A DNA stretch of 64,000 nt. Source: CBDBUR01 sp965212075 (GTDB lineage: Bacteria; Pseudomonadota; Alphaproteobacteria; JAPOUT01; G958296285). The stretch covers positions 62,001-126,000 of the forward strand of contig OZ243043.1 in assembly GCA_965212075.1 (NCBI GenBank), read 5' to 3'. Position numbers and translations under genes: made by a program. Under the pieces are notes generated by a model. That model did not search any database. It worked only from the letters and a program-made list of their open reading frames with translations, and was not told the DNA's origin. Positions 1-7,059 of this stretch are shown here, piece after piece (the first letter of the stretch is position 1; the number at the start of each line of letters is the position of its first letter).

Positions 1-1
1 C

Positions 2-1279
2 CGCAGGCTTTTCAACCGCACGCTTTTCTCGCGCAAAGCCCGCTCGCCGGCTTCTTCTGCTGAACGAACCAACATAAAGGCAGATTTTGCGGGCAAGGAT
101 GGCACGCAAAGCGGCAAGCGGCTTTTGGAGATTTTTTCCACCGCCGCGCCAGAGGAAATATTGCACGCTGTCCATGAAACGGCGATCAATCCGGAGATTC
201 AACAAGATCACGTGCTTAGTTATAATGGCGATCTTCATGTGAGTTTTCAGCAGAAGCTGATGAGCATGAACGATCAGGAGCTTCTCGCGCTTTATCAGAA
301 ATTCAATAGTTCGGACATGCTCAATCTGCGCGCCGGATTAAAATTAGCCGCACAGCAGGGCGCAGGGCGCGGCACGGCGTCTGACGGCGTAAAGAAGGAG
401 TTTGATTTCACCTCGCGCCATTTGGAAGGGTTGAATCGGATTATTCTTGCTGAAGTGATGCTGCATCGTTCTCTCGTTGATAATCTGCTGCCGCTTCGTG
501 GGCAAAATATGTCGAGAAAGACAAAAAATATTTTGCGGCGCTTTGGCAGGGATATGGCGCCGCATATTTCTTCTTCGTCGGGTGATGTGCCGAAGGCAAT
601 TTTGCAGCGATTTCAAAATGATTTTGCCAAGCTGGCGCGCCAGTCCGAAGAAGGCGTGGCCGATGAGGCTGTCGGCAAAGAAGGGGGCATATGCCATCTT
701 GACCGGCAGAATCCGAACAGCGAAGAACTCAACGTATCCGAGATTTACATCAAAGATTTTAAACGCATTCCGAAAAAATTTGATGATGGTGAGCAGGTGA
801 TCACCAATCACCAGCTGGGCTGGAACGAATTTGATCGCAAGAATATTTCCGATCATATCACGCAATTTTGCCGCGGCGATGCCAATCAAGCGCGGCGTGT
901 GAACTCTCTGCTGTCGCAGCAATCTTTGGCGGATCTTTATAAGCTGCAGCGCGGCGGTGCGTTTGTGCCCTATCCTCGCGCTGCTGACCAGCCTCATCAG
1001 TTTGATGGTTATGAGGGCAATAAGAATCTATCGCAGACGATCACGCGTCTGGCCAATGGCGATGTCCGCGTGCGGACAATGCAGACCCTTGAGCCAAATA
1101 TGTTTAATCGTTTCAAAAATCATGGCGGCATTGAATTTCTTCCCGTTGGCGATAAGAAATCTGTGCTGCGATTAGATATAGATATTCTTGTGCCCGCGCA
1201 GCGCAGTGTTGCGCCGGAAATTACTCATTTTCGCCACTCATCACATATTGTGGTTGAAGACTCAATCATAGAGATGTGA
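2..1279 (+). CDS. 5'-truncated protein of unknown function; candidate T3SS substrate
   Basis: The frame is open from base 2, so the start lies left of the window and at least 425 residues are visible. A TTG at 125 is the first in-frame start-like codon, but the 41 codons before it have no stop and read as ordinary coding sequence. The protein is soluble and polar, with no membrane segment or signal peptide. I recognise no domain. It ends 6 bp from the 3' end of a convergent CesT-like chaperone gene at the edge of a T3SS locus, where effectors and their chaperones are often encoded. An effector or translocator-associated role is inference from position only. Confidence 0.6.
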   Translation, partial: RRLFNRTLFSRKARSPASSAERTNIKADFAGKDGTQSGKRLLEIFSTAAPEEILHAVHETAINPEIQQDHVLSYNGDLHVSFQQKLMSMNDQELLALYQKFNSSDMLNLRAGLKLAAQQGAGRGTASDGVKKEFDFTSRHLEGLNRIILAEVMLHRSLVDNLLPLRGQNMSRKTKNILRRFGRDMAPHISSSSGDVPKAILQRFQNDFAKLARQSEEGVADEAVGKEGGICHLDRQNPNSEELNVSEIYIKDFKRIPKKFDDGEQVITNHQLGWNEFDRKNISDHITQFCRGDANQARRVNSLLSQQSLADLYKLQRGGAFVPYPRAADQPHQFDGYEGNKNLSQTITRLANGDVRVRTMQTLEPNMFNRFKNHGGIEFLPVGDKKSVLRLDIDILVPAQRSVAPEITHFRHSSHIVVEDSIIEM

Positions 1280-1285
1280 TAGATG

Positions 1286-1810
1286 CTAGATGCGCACCGC
1301 ACCTGCGCGATTGTCTGAAAGTTGCGGCGCAGTCTGGCCATCTGCGTCAGCATCGTCAGCAAATTGCAAGACGCCATTTTTGACGCAGCTCGCCCAATAT
1401 TCCAGAGCATTGACGAAGCGCTCCATTTCGTTTTCCAAAATTTCAGTCGTGAGCACATAGGCCGGCAGTGCGCGCGTGAGTAAGATTTCTTTGCTCTCCG
1501 CGTCAAAGGCGAATGCCGCGCCGCCCATAACCGATTCCGACAAATTCGCTTGCAGCAGATTGTGATAAAAAGCTGTGATCTGGTCGGGCTGAGCGAGGCG
1601 CGGGCTGTCAGAGATTGCAGAGATGAGAAACATGGTGCGAATGTCTTGCTGCGGCTCGCCAAGTGCTTGTATTTCCACAAGAAATTGATCGTCAAAAATC
1701 AAGGACGAGATCGCGCGCTTGTCAAAAGAGAGATTGCGCAAGCCGATATTCTGCCCGAATTGCATCAAGGTTTGGTTTAATTGCGAAAGAGGAATGGTGG
1801 TTGAGTTCAT
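1286..1810 (-). CDS. Class I (CesT/Tir-type) T3SS chaperone
   Basis: This 174-residue acidic protein has the CesT-family layout: an N-terminal helix (LNQTLMQFGQNIGL), strand-rich middle segments (ISSLIFDDQFLVEIQAL), a glycine-rich turn (SVMGGAAFAFD) and a C-terminal amphipathic helix around residues 125-150. Such chaperones dimerise in the cytoplasm and hold the N-terminal binding domain of a secreted effector or translocator. It is the last gene of the leftward operon. Its ATG overlaps the upstream TGA by one base (TGATG style), which implies translational coupling. The convergent gene at 2-1279 is one possible client. The family is fairly sure; the client is unknown. Confidence 0.7.
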   Translation of the reverse strand: MNSTTIPLSQLNQTLMQFGQNIGLRNLSFDKRAISSLIFDDQFLVEIQALGEPQQDIRTMFLISAISDSPRLAQPDQITAFYHNLLQANLSESVMGGAAFAFDAESKEILLTRALPAYVLTTEILENEMERFVNALEYWASCVKNGVLQFADDADADGQTAPQLSDNRAGAVRI

Positions 1811-2118
1811 CAGTGGGGGGCATCCTTTTGAGCTGGTTTTTGTTGGTGGAAAGCGATCTGCTGGTGCAGCCGCGCGAGTAGATCATTTTGTTCTGCGGCG
1901 AGGTTTTGCTGGCTGATGAGTTTCAGCCAAAGGGCGGCTTCGTCATAAGCGCCTTGATGGGCGAGGCATAATCCGGCGCCCAATATCCAGCTCGGATTGC
2001 CTTCATCAATCGCGGTGAGAAAGCGATAGACCACCGCAGCGCTGCTATAATGGCGCACGAGCGTGCGGTTATAAGCGAACACGGCGAGTGTTTTAATATC
2101 GTCGGCGCTGAAATTCAT
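1810..2118 (-). CDS. Small TPR-like T3SS chaperone (YscY- or YscG-like)
   Basis: This is a 102-residue helical protein with one clear TPR-like pair: residues near 25-65 include YRFLTAIDEGNPSWILGAGL followed by an AYDEAALWL helix. YscY (partner of YscX) and YscG (needle chaperone) are both about 110-residue TPR proteins, and both assignments fit. Lying directly after a YscX-like gene favours YscY; lying close to needle and YscE-like genes favours YscG. ATG 2118 overlaps the previous stop (TGATG) and is preferred to the GTG at 2124. The protein probably acts in the cytoplasm on early export substrates. Confidence 0.5.
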   Translation of the reverse strand: MNFSADDIKTLAVFAYNRTLVRHYSSAAVVYRFLTAIDEGNPSWILGAGLCLAHQGAYDEAALWLKLISQQNLAAEQNDLLARLHQQIAFHQQKPAQKDAPH

Positions 2119-2552
2119 CAGCACGGCGTATTTACGATGCGGTACGCGTAAAAATCTTGCGCGAGCGTGATTTCGTTTTGCATGATCTCGGTGAGTTCCT
2201 TTGTATGAGGCAATTGATTCTCTAGTGCATGTATTTTCTCACGCAAGTTTTTGAGCTGTTCGGCGTAGCTGCGCGGCACAAGGTGCGGGCGCTCAATATT
2301 TTGGCTGGGATCAAGAATGCGCGCTGCGATTTTGTCAAGATGATTTTGTGTATGCGCGTTTATTTTTGTGAGCAGTGGACGCTCAATGCTTGGCGGCAGA
2401 GGCTGGTAGAACCATGATTGATTTTTACGCAGAAAAGGATCATGTGCTTGTTCTGCGCGCGCTGTGCGGCGCTGAGGCAGTTGAGCGGAATTTGCCCCTG
2501 CTGCTAAATTTCCCACCAAGCCTGTCTTCAAATTTATGCCTAGGTTTGCCAT
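2118..2552 (-). CDS. YscX-like early T3SS substrate (tentative)
   Basis: The protein has 144 residues. The N-terminus carries a Leu-Gly-Ile stretch (MANLGINLKTGL). A central segment reads LPPSIERPLL. The C-terminal half is a predicted coiled coil (YAEQLKNLREKIHALE). YscX proteins are about 120 residues with an early GI motif, a Pro-rich middle and a helical LR-rich C-terminus, and their genes sit beside yscY and yscV. Here a small TPR gene follows immediately. Sequence similarity is weak by eye, so this rests on layout and context. The alternative is an unrelated small T3SS regulator. Confidence 0.4.
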   Translation of the reverse strand: MANLGINLKTGLVGNLAAGANSAQLPQRRTARAEQAHDPFLRKNQSWFYQPLPPSIERPLLTKINAHTQNHLDKIAARILDPSQNIERPHLVPRSYAEQLKNLREKIHALENQLPHTKELTEIMQNEITLAQDFYAYRIVNTPC

Positions 2553-2601
2553 AGCGAAATGCCCGATTCAAGTTCCCTGTTCAATTACATTCTTTGTGCA
2601 A

Positions 2602-2829
2602 TTACATTCTTTGCACGACAGCTTTGAGCATATCCTCAATGGATTTGATCATTGCCGCTTGAAGTTGAAATGCCATATTCATGCGCATCATCGCCATCTG
2701 CATTTTGGCCATATCAGCAGGGGAGGTGGGGTCTATATTTTTTGCAAGATCGGCCACGTCCTGCATGCCGGAATCGGCGCTTTCACTGACGTGGGAAACA
2801 ATTCCTTGAATATTTAATCCGGTAGACAT
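2602..2829 (-). CDS. sctF: T3SS needle subunit SctF (YscF/PscF/MxiH family)
   Basis: This 75-residue protein has the needle-subunit pattern: two helices joined by a Pro loop (DPTSPADMAKMQ), then a C-terminal helix LQAAMIKSIEDMLKAVVQRM resembling the conserved needle C-terminus (small residue, IK-I-D pattern, hydrophobic end). The length matches the family (75-90 residues). It polymerises into the extracellular needle that conducts substrates. It has no Sec signal, as expected for a self-exported subunit. It lies 9 bp after a YscE-like gene; in Yersinia and Pseudomonas, YscE/PscE and a TPR protein cap the needle monomer. Confidence 0.8.
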   Translation of the reverse strand: MSTGLNIQGIVSHVSESADSGMQDVADLAKNIDPTSPADMAKMQMAMMRMNMAFQLQAAMIKSIEDMLKAVVQRM

Positions 2830-2838
2830 GATTTCCTT

Positions 2839-3108
2839 TTAAGGCTGGTCGTTTGTTTTGTGGTGAATGCTGTTCCAGAAAAGACTCACGATGCGATGCG
2901 CAGCGGTGAGCGCTTTGAGTTCTGCATCAAAGCGGGCTTTGTCTTCTGTGGTCAAGCCTGCGGCGATGGCCGATTCTTTTTGTGATATTCTGCCGTCAAT
3001 CTCTTGAAGAAGCTGGTTATACAGATGACCTTTGGCATCGGCCATGAGGTCGCGCCCCAGATCGGTGAAAGAAGGTAGTTTTTTACTGATTTCATTCATT
3101 GCTAGCAT
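2839..3108 (-). CDS. YscE-like needle co-chaperone (tentative)
   Basis: This is an 89-residue all-helical protein. Its C-terminal part (KARFDAELKALTAAHRIVSL) resembles the second helix of YscE/PscE, which binds the TPR chaperone and shields the needle subunit. Position supports this, since it lies immediately before the needle gene in the same operon. The annotated start is ATG 3108. An ATG at 3099 has a better-spaced GGGA and is equally possible. Small helical T3SS proteins diverge quickly, so the function is inferred mainly from context. Confidence 0.5.
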   Translation of the reverse strand: MLAMNEISKKLPSFTDLGRDLMADAKGHLYNQLLQEIDGRISQKESAIAAGLTTEDKARFDAELKALTAAHRIVSLFWNSIHHKTNDQP

Positions 3109-3181
3109 CCCATTTGATGATGAATCATCATAGAAAAGGGGAAGACATTTTGAAAATCACATTTAAGTTATTATCTGTTTA

Positions 3182-3634
3182 TCAAAGATAACGAATGTTG
3201 AGATTGTCCGGCAGGGAAGCTGTTGCTGGTGTTTGCACGAATTGTTGATGTGCGCGCTCGGCCCAGCCAAAGAAGCGTCCGATGATGTTTTGGAATTCAA
3301 TTTTTGAAATATCCACAGCGCGTGCGCGGCAGGCGAGCGAAATAAATTCGCCTTCATCGCTCAATGTGAGGCCGAAAGGCTCTTTGCCAACAATTTTGTG
3401 ATTGAAGCTCAACATTTTGTTCAAAGCAATTTTGCGCTGTGCGGCCTCATAGGGGAGGGGTGCCAATCTGATCCAAGCGCGCGCGCTGGTGTCGGGGGAG
3501 AGCGGGTCGTGCTCAATGATGAGGAGCAGCCCTTGACCGATGAGTGCTTCATGGCGGTGCTGCGCCCCGTGACGGCGCGCTTTGACGCCGCGCGCCTCAA
3601 TCCAGTCAATGAATCTGCTGCGAAAACTGCTCAT
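3182..3634 (-). CDS. Class I CesT-like T3SS chaperone
   Basis: The 150-residue protein has the CesT-type order: an early strand segment (GQGLLLIIEHD), a helix (IALNKMLSFNHKIVG), a PFGLTLSDEGEFISLACRAR strand pair typical of the family's central sheet, then a C-terminal helix (FFGWAERAHQQF). Its start overlaps the end of sctU by 4 bp (ATGA), so it is coupled to export-apparatus translation. It probably escorts one secreted protein. The 73 bp downstream to the next gene is the widest gap within this operon. The substrate is unknown. Confidence 0.65.
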   Translation of the reverse strand: MSSFRSRFIDWIEARGVKARRHGAQHRHEALIGQGLLLIIEHDPLSPDTSARAWIRLAPLPYEAAQRKIALNKMLSFNHKIVGKEPFGLTLSDEGEFISLACRARAVDISKIEFQNIIGRFFGWAERAHQQFVQTPATASLPDNLNIRYL

Positions 3635-4677
3635 CTTTGGCCGGCCTTGATTTGGGCGATGTAGCGCAGAGCTTCGGCGACCGGCATGATGAAATCGCTG
3701 GTGATGTAGTGGCCAAGCTCAATATCATGGAAGAGTCCTTGTGCGAGATCAACATTTTCGTAGATGGGAATGTTTTCCTGTTCAGCGATTTTGATGATCT
3801 CACGCGCGATCGCGCCTTCGCCCTTGCCGATAACGAGCGGCAGCGGGGTTTTGTCTTCATCATAAAGGAGCGCGACGGCGTAATGAGCCGGATTTTTGAC
3901 AATAACGCTCGCATTGCGCACCGAGTTCAGCATCGAATCATCAAGGATTTCGCGATGCGCCTGCTTTCGATGCGCTTTGATTTCGGGGCTGCCCTCCATT
4001 TCTTTATATTCTCTTTTGACTTCCTCTTTGCTCATTTTGAGCTCCTTCATGTAGAAATATCTTTGGAAAATAAAATCTATAATGGCGATCGGAATGTAAA
4101 GCGCGGCGAGAATCGCAAACAGCCATCCCAGCGCGCGCGCGCCGGACCACATAATACATGGCAGGCCGCAAATTTCAGCGGCAAAAAACTCACCGATGAA
4201 GCTTTTGACGATCAAAAAAGCGACATAACCAATTGATAGAAGTTTGATGATATTCATTGCGAAGTTGAATAAATTGCGCGGCGCGAACATTTGCTTGGCG
4301 TTGCTGATAAAATTGACCGCCTGCAGGCCTTTTGCGAGCTTGGCGGCAGAAAATACAATGCCGACTTGGAATAGGTTGGCGAGAATGGCGATGGCAATTG
4401 TCGTCGCATAGGTGGCTGCAGAAATGACCACGCCGAAGGTAAGCACATTGCCCAGCAAAATAGGGAAGGTTTGCTGAAAAGGCTGATGAAGGCCGTTCAA
4501 CATCACGTTAATCATATTGATCGTCATTACGGTGATCTGGGGATATAGCAGGAAAAACAATCCGGTTAGGCCGATGAGAATCGCGCCGGCGACGATTTCG
4601 CGCGAAAACAAAAATTGACCTTTTTCGCGCGCATCGCGTATGCGTTTTGGCGTTGGCAGTTCGGTTTTTTCGCTCAT
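3631..4677 (-). CDS. sctU: T3SS export apparatus switch protein SctU (YscU/FlhB family)
   Basis: The 348-residue inner-membrane protein starts with the family signature SEKTELPTPKRIRDAREKGQ. Four hydrophobic segments lie at roughly residues 30-50, 78-105, 140-165 and 180-205, followed by a charged linker and a cytoplasmic autocleavage domain. The cleavage motif is N262-P263-A264-H265 instead of the usual NPTH. Asn-Pro is retained, so self-cleavage between N and P should remain possible. SctU switches substrate specificity from needle to translocators. It overlaps sctT by 4 bp upstream and a chaperone gene by 4 bp downstream. Confidence 0.95.
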   Translation of the reverse strand: MSEKTELPTPKRIRDAREKGQFLFSREIVAGAILIGLTGLFFLLYPQITVMTINMINVMLNGLHQPFQQTFPILLGNVLTFGVVISAATYATTIAIAILANLFQVGIVFSAAKLAKGLQAVNFISNAKQMFAPRNLFNFAMNIIKLLSIGYVAFLIVKSFIGEFFAAEICGLPCIMWSGARALGWLFAILAALYIPIAIIDFIFQRYFYMKELKMSKEEVKREYKEMEGSPEIKAHRKQAHREILDDSMLNSVRNASVIVKNPAHYAVALLYDEDKTPLPLVIGKGEGAIAREIIKIAEQENIPIYENVDLAQGLFHDIELGHYITSDFIMPVAEALRYIAQIKAGQR

Positions 4678-5456
4678 TGAGCGGCCTCGCGCAGAAAATT
4701 ATAGCCGGTTTCAAAGAGCAGGCCTTCGCGCCAAATATGGCCGAGCATATTGCTAAAATAAAACAGCAAAATCACAATGGCGATCATGCTCTTAAACGAC
4801 ATGGAGATGAAAAACACATTGAGTTGTGGCGCAAAGCGGCTGACCAATCCTAGAGCGATTTCCGAGATCAACATGACCAAAATCACCGGCCCGGCGATGA
4901 CCAAAGCTAGTTTCAAAAAAAGGCTCAAAGCATGCACGATATGTTCAAAAAGTTTAGGGTCATGTTCGGGCAGAAAAGCCGTCACCGGCAGGATCGCAAA
5001 AGACGTAAACATGAAATCCATAAAAATTATCATGCCGCCTGCGGTGATGAACCAGACGAGAAAAGCTTGCGATAAAAGCAGCCCCAAAGGAGAGGCCTGC
5101 CCGCCAAAAGCCGGATTAAACACAGACGCAATGGACGCGCCGCGCTGGTTGTCAATGAAATCACCGATCGCTTGCGGGATCAGGAACGTCAAAGACAGAA
5201 TGAATCCCAAAATCAAACCGATCATCATTTCTTTGGCGACCAGCGCAAAGACGATATGACTGCCCATCTGCCCGTCCTTGATTTCGCCCCAAATGAGCGG
5301 CCAGATCACGAGGCCTAAAGCGCCGATGAGCGCGTTGCGCGCCATCAGCGGCACTTGGGGAGTGCGCAAAAACGGCATAAAAACCGCGATGCCCAGCAGA
5401 CGCGGCGTGGACAATAAAAACGCCGTCCATATTTGCTGCACAAGAGCCGTATCCAT
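4674..5456 (-). CDS. sctT: T3SS export apparatus protein SctT (YscT/FliR family)
   Basis: This 260-residue protein has about six hydrophobic segments and family motifs such as LRTPQVPLMARNALIGALGL near the N-terminus and DNQRGASIASVFNP in the middle. SctT joins SctR and SctS in the export-gate helix that forms the entry to the secretion channel. The length is standard. The gene starts one base after the sctS stop region and overlaps sctU by 4 bp, keeping the universal R-S-T-U order. Confidence 0.95.
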   Translation of the reverse strand: MDTALVQQIWTAFLLSTPRLLGIAVFMPFLRTPQVPLMARNALIGALGLVIWPLIWGEIKDGQMGSHIVFALVAKEMMIGLILGFILSLTFLIPQAIGDFIDNQRGASIASVFNPAFGGQASPLGLLLSQAFLVWFITAGGMIIFMDFMFTSFAILPVTAFLPEHDPKLFEHIVHALSLFLKLALVIAGPVILVMLISEIALGLVSRFAPQLNVFFISMSFKSMIAIVILLFYFSNMLGHIWREGLLFETGYNFLREAAQ

Positions 5457-5729
5457 TTAGAACGTCCAAGTGGCGGCCTTGTCAAAGACGTGCCGCGTGA
5501 AAGACAATAAATTATTGCCAATGCTCTCCATCGTGGCGAACAGAGTCAAAATGACGGCGATCAATTTGAAGCCAAAAGCCAGAGTTTGTTCTTGCACCTG
5601 AGTCAGCGCCTGCACGAGACTGATAAGCACGCCGACAATCGCGGCGACCAGCACAGGCGGCAGCGAGGCCAGCAAGATCAAATTAATCGCCTGCACACTA
5701 TTGCTCAGCATTTCAGAGAAATCTCCCAT
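5457..5729 (-). CDS. sctS: T3SS export apparatus protein SctS (YscS/FliQ family)
   Basis: The protein has 90 residues and two hydrophobic hairpin segments (about 15-40 and 50-75). They are separated by the conserved QALTQVQEQTLAFGFKLIAV region, a SctS/FliQ hallmark. Several copies wrap the SctR-SctT core of the export gate. The length is typical (86-90). It lies 5 bp after sctR and abuts sctT, so it is co-translated with them. Confidence 0.95.
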   Translation of the reverse strand: MGDFSEMLSNSVQAINLILLASLPPVLVAAIVGVLISLVQALTQVQEQTLAFGFKLIAVILTLFATMESIGNNLLSFTRHVFDKAATWTF

Positions 5730-5734
5730 GCGCT

Positions 5735-6406
5735 TTATTCTCCCGCTGTGGTGCCGTAGCTGGCGAGAAGGCCTTTAATCAAGCGATCCCAGCCATCCAC
5801 CGCCACAAACAAAAACAGCTTGAACGGCAGAGAAATCGTCACCGGCGAGACCATCATCATGCCCAAGGCGAGCAAAATATTGGAAATGACGATGTCAATG
5901 ACGACGAAGGGAAGATAAATTAAAAATCCGATCTCAAAAGCTTCAGACAATTCTGTAATCAGAAAGGCCGGCAACAAAGACAGAAAACGCTTATATTGGT
6001 CCGGCGCGGATAGATCTTCCGGCCAAAATTCTTTGGCGTTGTTTTGGAAAAAATCTAATTGCGTGGTGTTCGCATTGCGCTGTAAGAATTCGCTGAGCGG
6101 CTCAAGCGCAAAGGGCAGATATTCCATGAAGCTGTCCCCTTTGGCCTCATAAGTTTCAATGATGGAAAAGATCTCATAACCCACGGGCAGCATCACATAG
6201 ATTGTCAGCACGGCGGCCATGCCATAAATCACCATATTTGGCGGGATTTGCTGCACGCCCAGCGCGTTGCGAATCAGCGAAAAGATCACCGCCATTTTGA
6301 TAAAGCTCGTCGCCGAAATGATGATGAAAGGCGCAAGAGATAAAAACGCAAAAAATAAAATTAGATCGGGTGAGATTCCGACATTATCAAACAAGCCTTC
6401 ATTCAT
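5735..6406 (-). CDS. sctR: T3SS export apparatus protein SctR (YscR/FliP family)
   Basis: This 223-residue inner-membrane protein carries the family motifs ATSFIKMAVIFSLIRNALG near residues 25-50 and LGMMMVSPVTISLPFKLFLF near the C-terminus, with about four membrane segments. Five SctR subunits build the export-gate core. The length matches the family (about 215-225). It begins 21 bp downstream of the SpoA gene at 6428-6907, matching the common sctQ-R-S-T-U order. Confidence 0.95.
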   Translation of the reverse strand: MNEGLFDNVGISPDLILFFAFLSLAPFIIISATSFIKMAVIFSLIRNALGVQQIPPNMVIYGMAAVLTIYVMLPVGYEIFSIIETYEAKGDSFMEYLPFALEPLSEFLQRNANTTQLDFFQNNAKEFWPEDLSAPDQYKRFLSLLPAFLITELSEAFEIGFLIYLPFVVIDIVISNILLALGMMMVSPVTISLPFKLFLFVAVDGWDRLIKGLLASYGTTAGE

Positions 6407-6427
6407 ATTGAGTTCATCTTTAGCGTG

Positions 6428-6907
6428 TCAAGATAATAGCCGCGTGATCCGAAAACCGATCTTGCCGTCAATTTCCACAAGCTCGCCTTCGGCAAAAGCG
6501 TGGCCGGAAGCAATGGCATGTGCGCGAGGGAAGATCAGGTTGGGCAGGTCGGTGAGTGTGAAGCCGGGTGTGAGTGCCGCAAGTTCATTGACTGGCATAG
6601 ACACTTCACCTATGCGAAAACTGATCTTCACGTTAACATTTTCTAGCGTGACGTTTTCCGGCGTATCGCTTTCTGGTGGTTTGTTTTCTGGTGGCTCATT
6701 TTCTGGTGGTTGATTTGCGCTCACGCTGTCGGCGCTGATGTTCGGCGCGGGCGGATTTTGGCTCTCATTTTGTTGAGGTGCTTCGGGCTCTGCTTCAGGT
6801 GTAGGAGACGTGCTTTGTTCATTGGCAGGTTGCTTCTGCGCAGAGTCTTTGGATGATGCTGGATCAAAGACGGGGTCATGATTTTCTGTATCTGTGGGGT
6901 CTGTCAT
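6428..6907 (-). CDS. sctQ: C-terminal half of SctQ (SpoA2 domain, FliN/HrcQB-like)
   Basis: This 159-residue protein has two parts. Residues 1-88 are a low-complexity Pro/Glu/Asn-rich segment with a repeated PPEN motif. Residues 89-159 form one SpoA domain (IGEVSMPVNELAALTPGFTL, GELVEIDGKIGFRITRL). A full SctQ is about 300 residues with two SpoA domains, so this is the C-terminal half alone, as in HrcQB of Pseudomonas syringae. It forms part of the cytoplasmic sorting platform. It heads the R-S-T-U operon, and the missing first half is encoded at 9172-9807 beyond sctV. Confidence 0.85.
   Translation of the reverse strand: MTDPTDTENHDPVFDPASSKDSAQKQPANEQSTSPTPEAEPEAPQQNESQNPPAPNISADSVSANQPPENEPPENKPPESDTPENVTLENVNVKISFRIGEVSMPVNELAALTPGFTLTDLPNLIFPRAHAIASGHAFAEGELVEIDGKIGFRITRLLS
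6667..6712 (-). repeat. Short in-gene repeat encoding the PPEN motif of SctQ-C
   Basis: Three near-identical copies of a unit containing ttctggtgg on the + strand stand 18 bp apart. They encode repeated Pro-Pro-Glu-Asn/Ser residues on the minus strand. They lie in the disordered N-terminal segment of the SpoA2 protein, so changes in copy number would alter linker length only. Confidence 0.6.
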
Positions 6908-7059
6908 GATGGCATCCGTAATTTTCTCTTCCCCATTGAAGATAGCTTATCGCGAATAAGTCGAGAGTTAAACTAATAGTGATAATTCACCGTTAGAGGA
7001 AAAAATTACTAGATTGATCATAAATCTGATATAAGGTTAAAAAATAACCATAATTGATT
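6908..7059. promoter_or_regulatory. Divergent promoter region of the sctQ(C)-RSTU operon and sctV
   Basis: This 152-bp AT-rich gap lies between the leftward sctQ(C) operon and rightward sctV, so it should hold promoters for both. Two dyads are visible: a near-palindrome at 7011-7027 (agatt / aatct arms around gatc) and ggtta...taacc at 7035-7049, just before the sctV start. Either could be an operator or could mask the ribosome-binding site. I see no clear -35/-10 pair and no strong Shine-Dalgarno before sctV. Confidence 0.5.

Noticed and set aside
344..997. 217-codon minus-strand frame under the left-edge gene
   Set aside because: The opposite strand has a longer frame open to the edge with better composition; this one is basic and motif-free.
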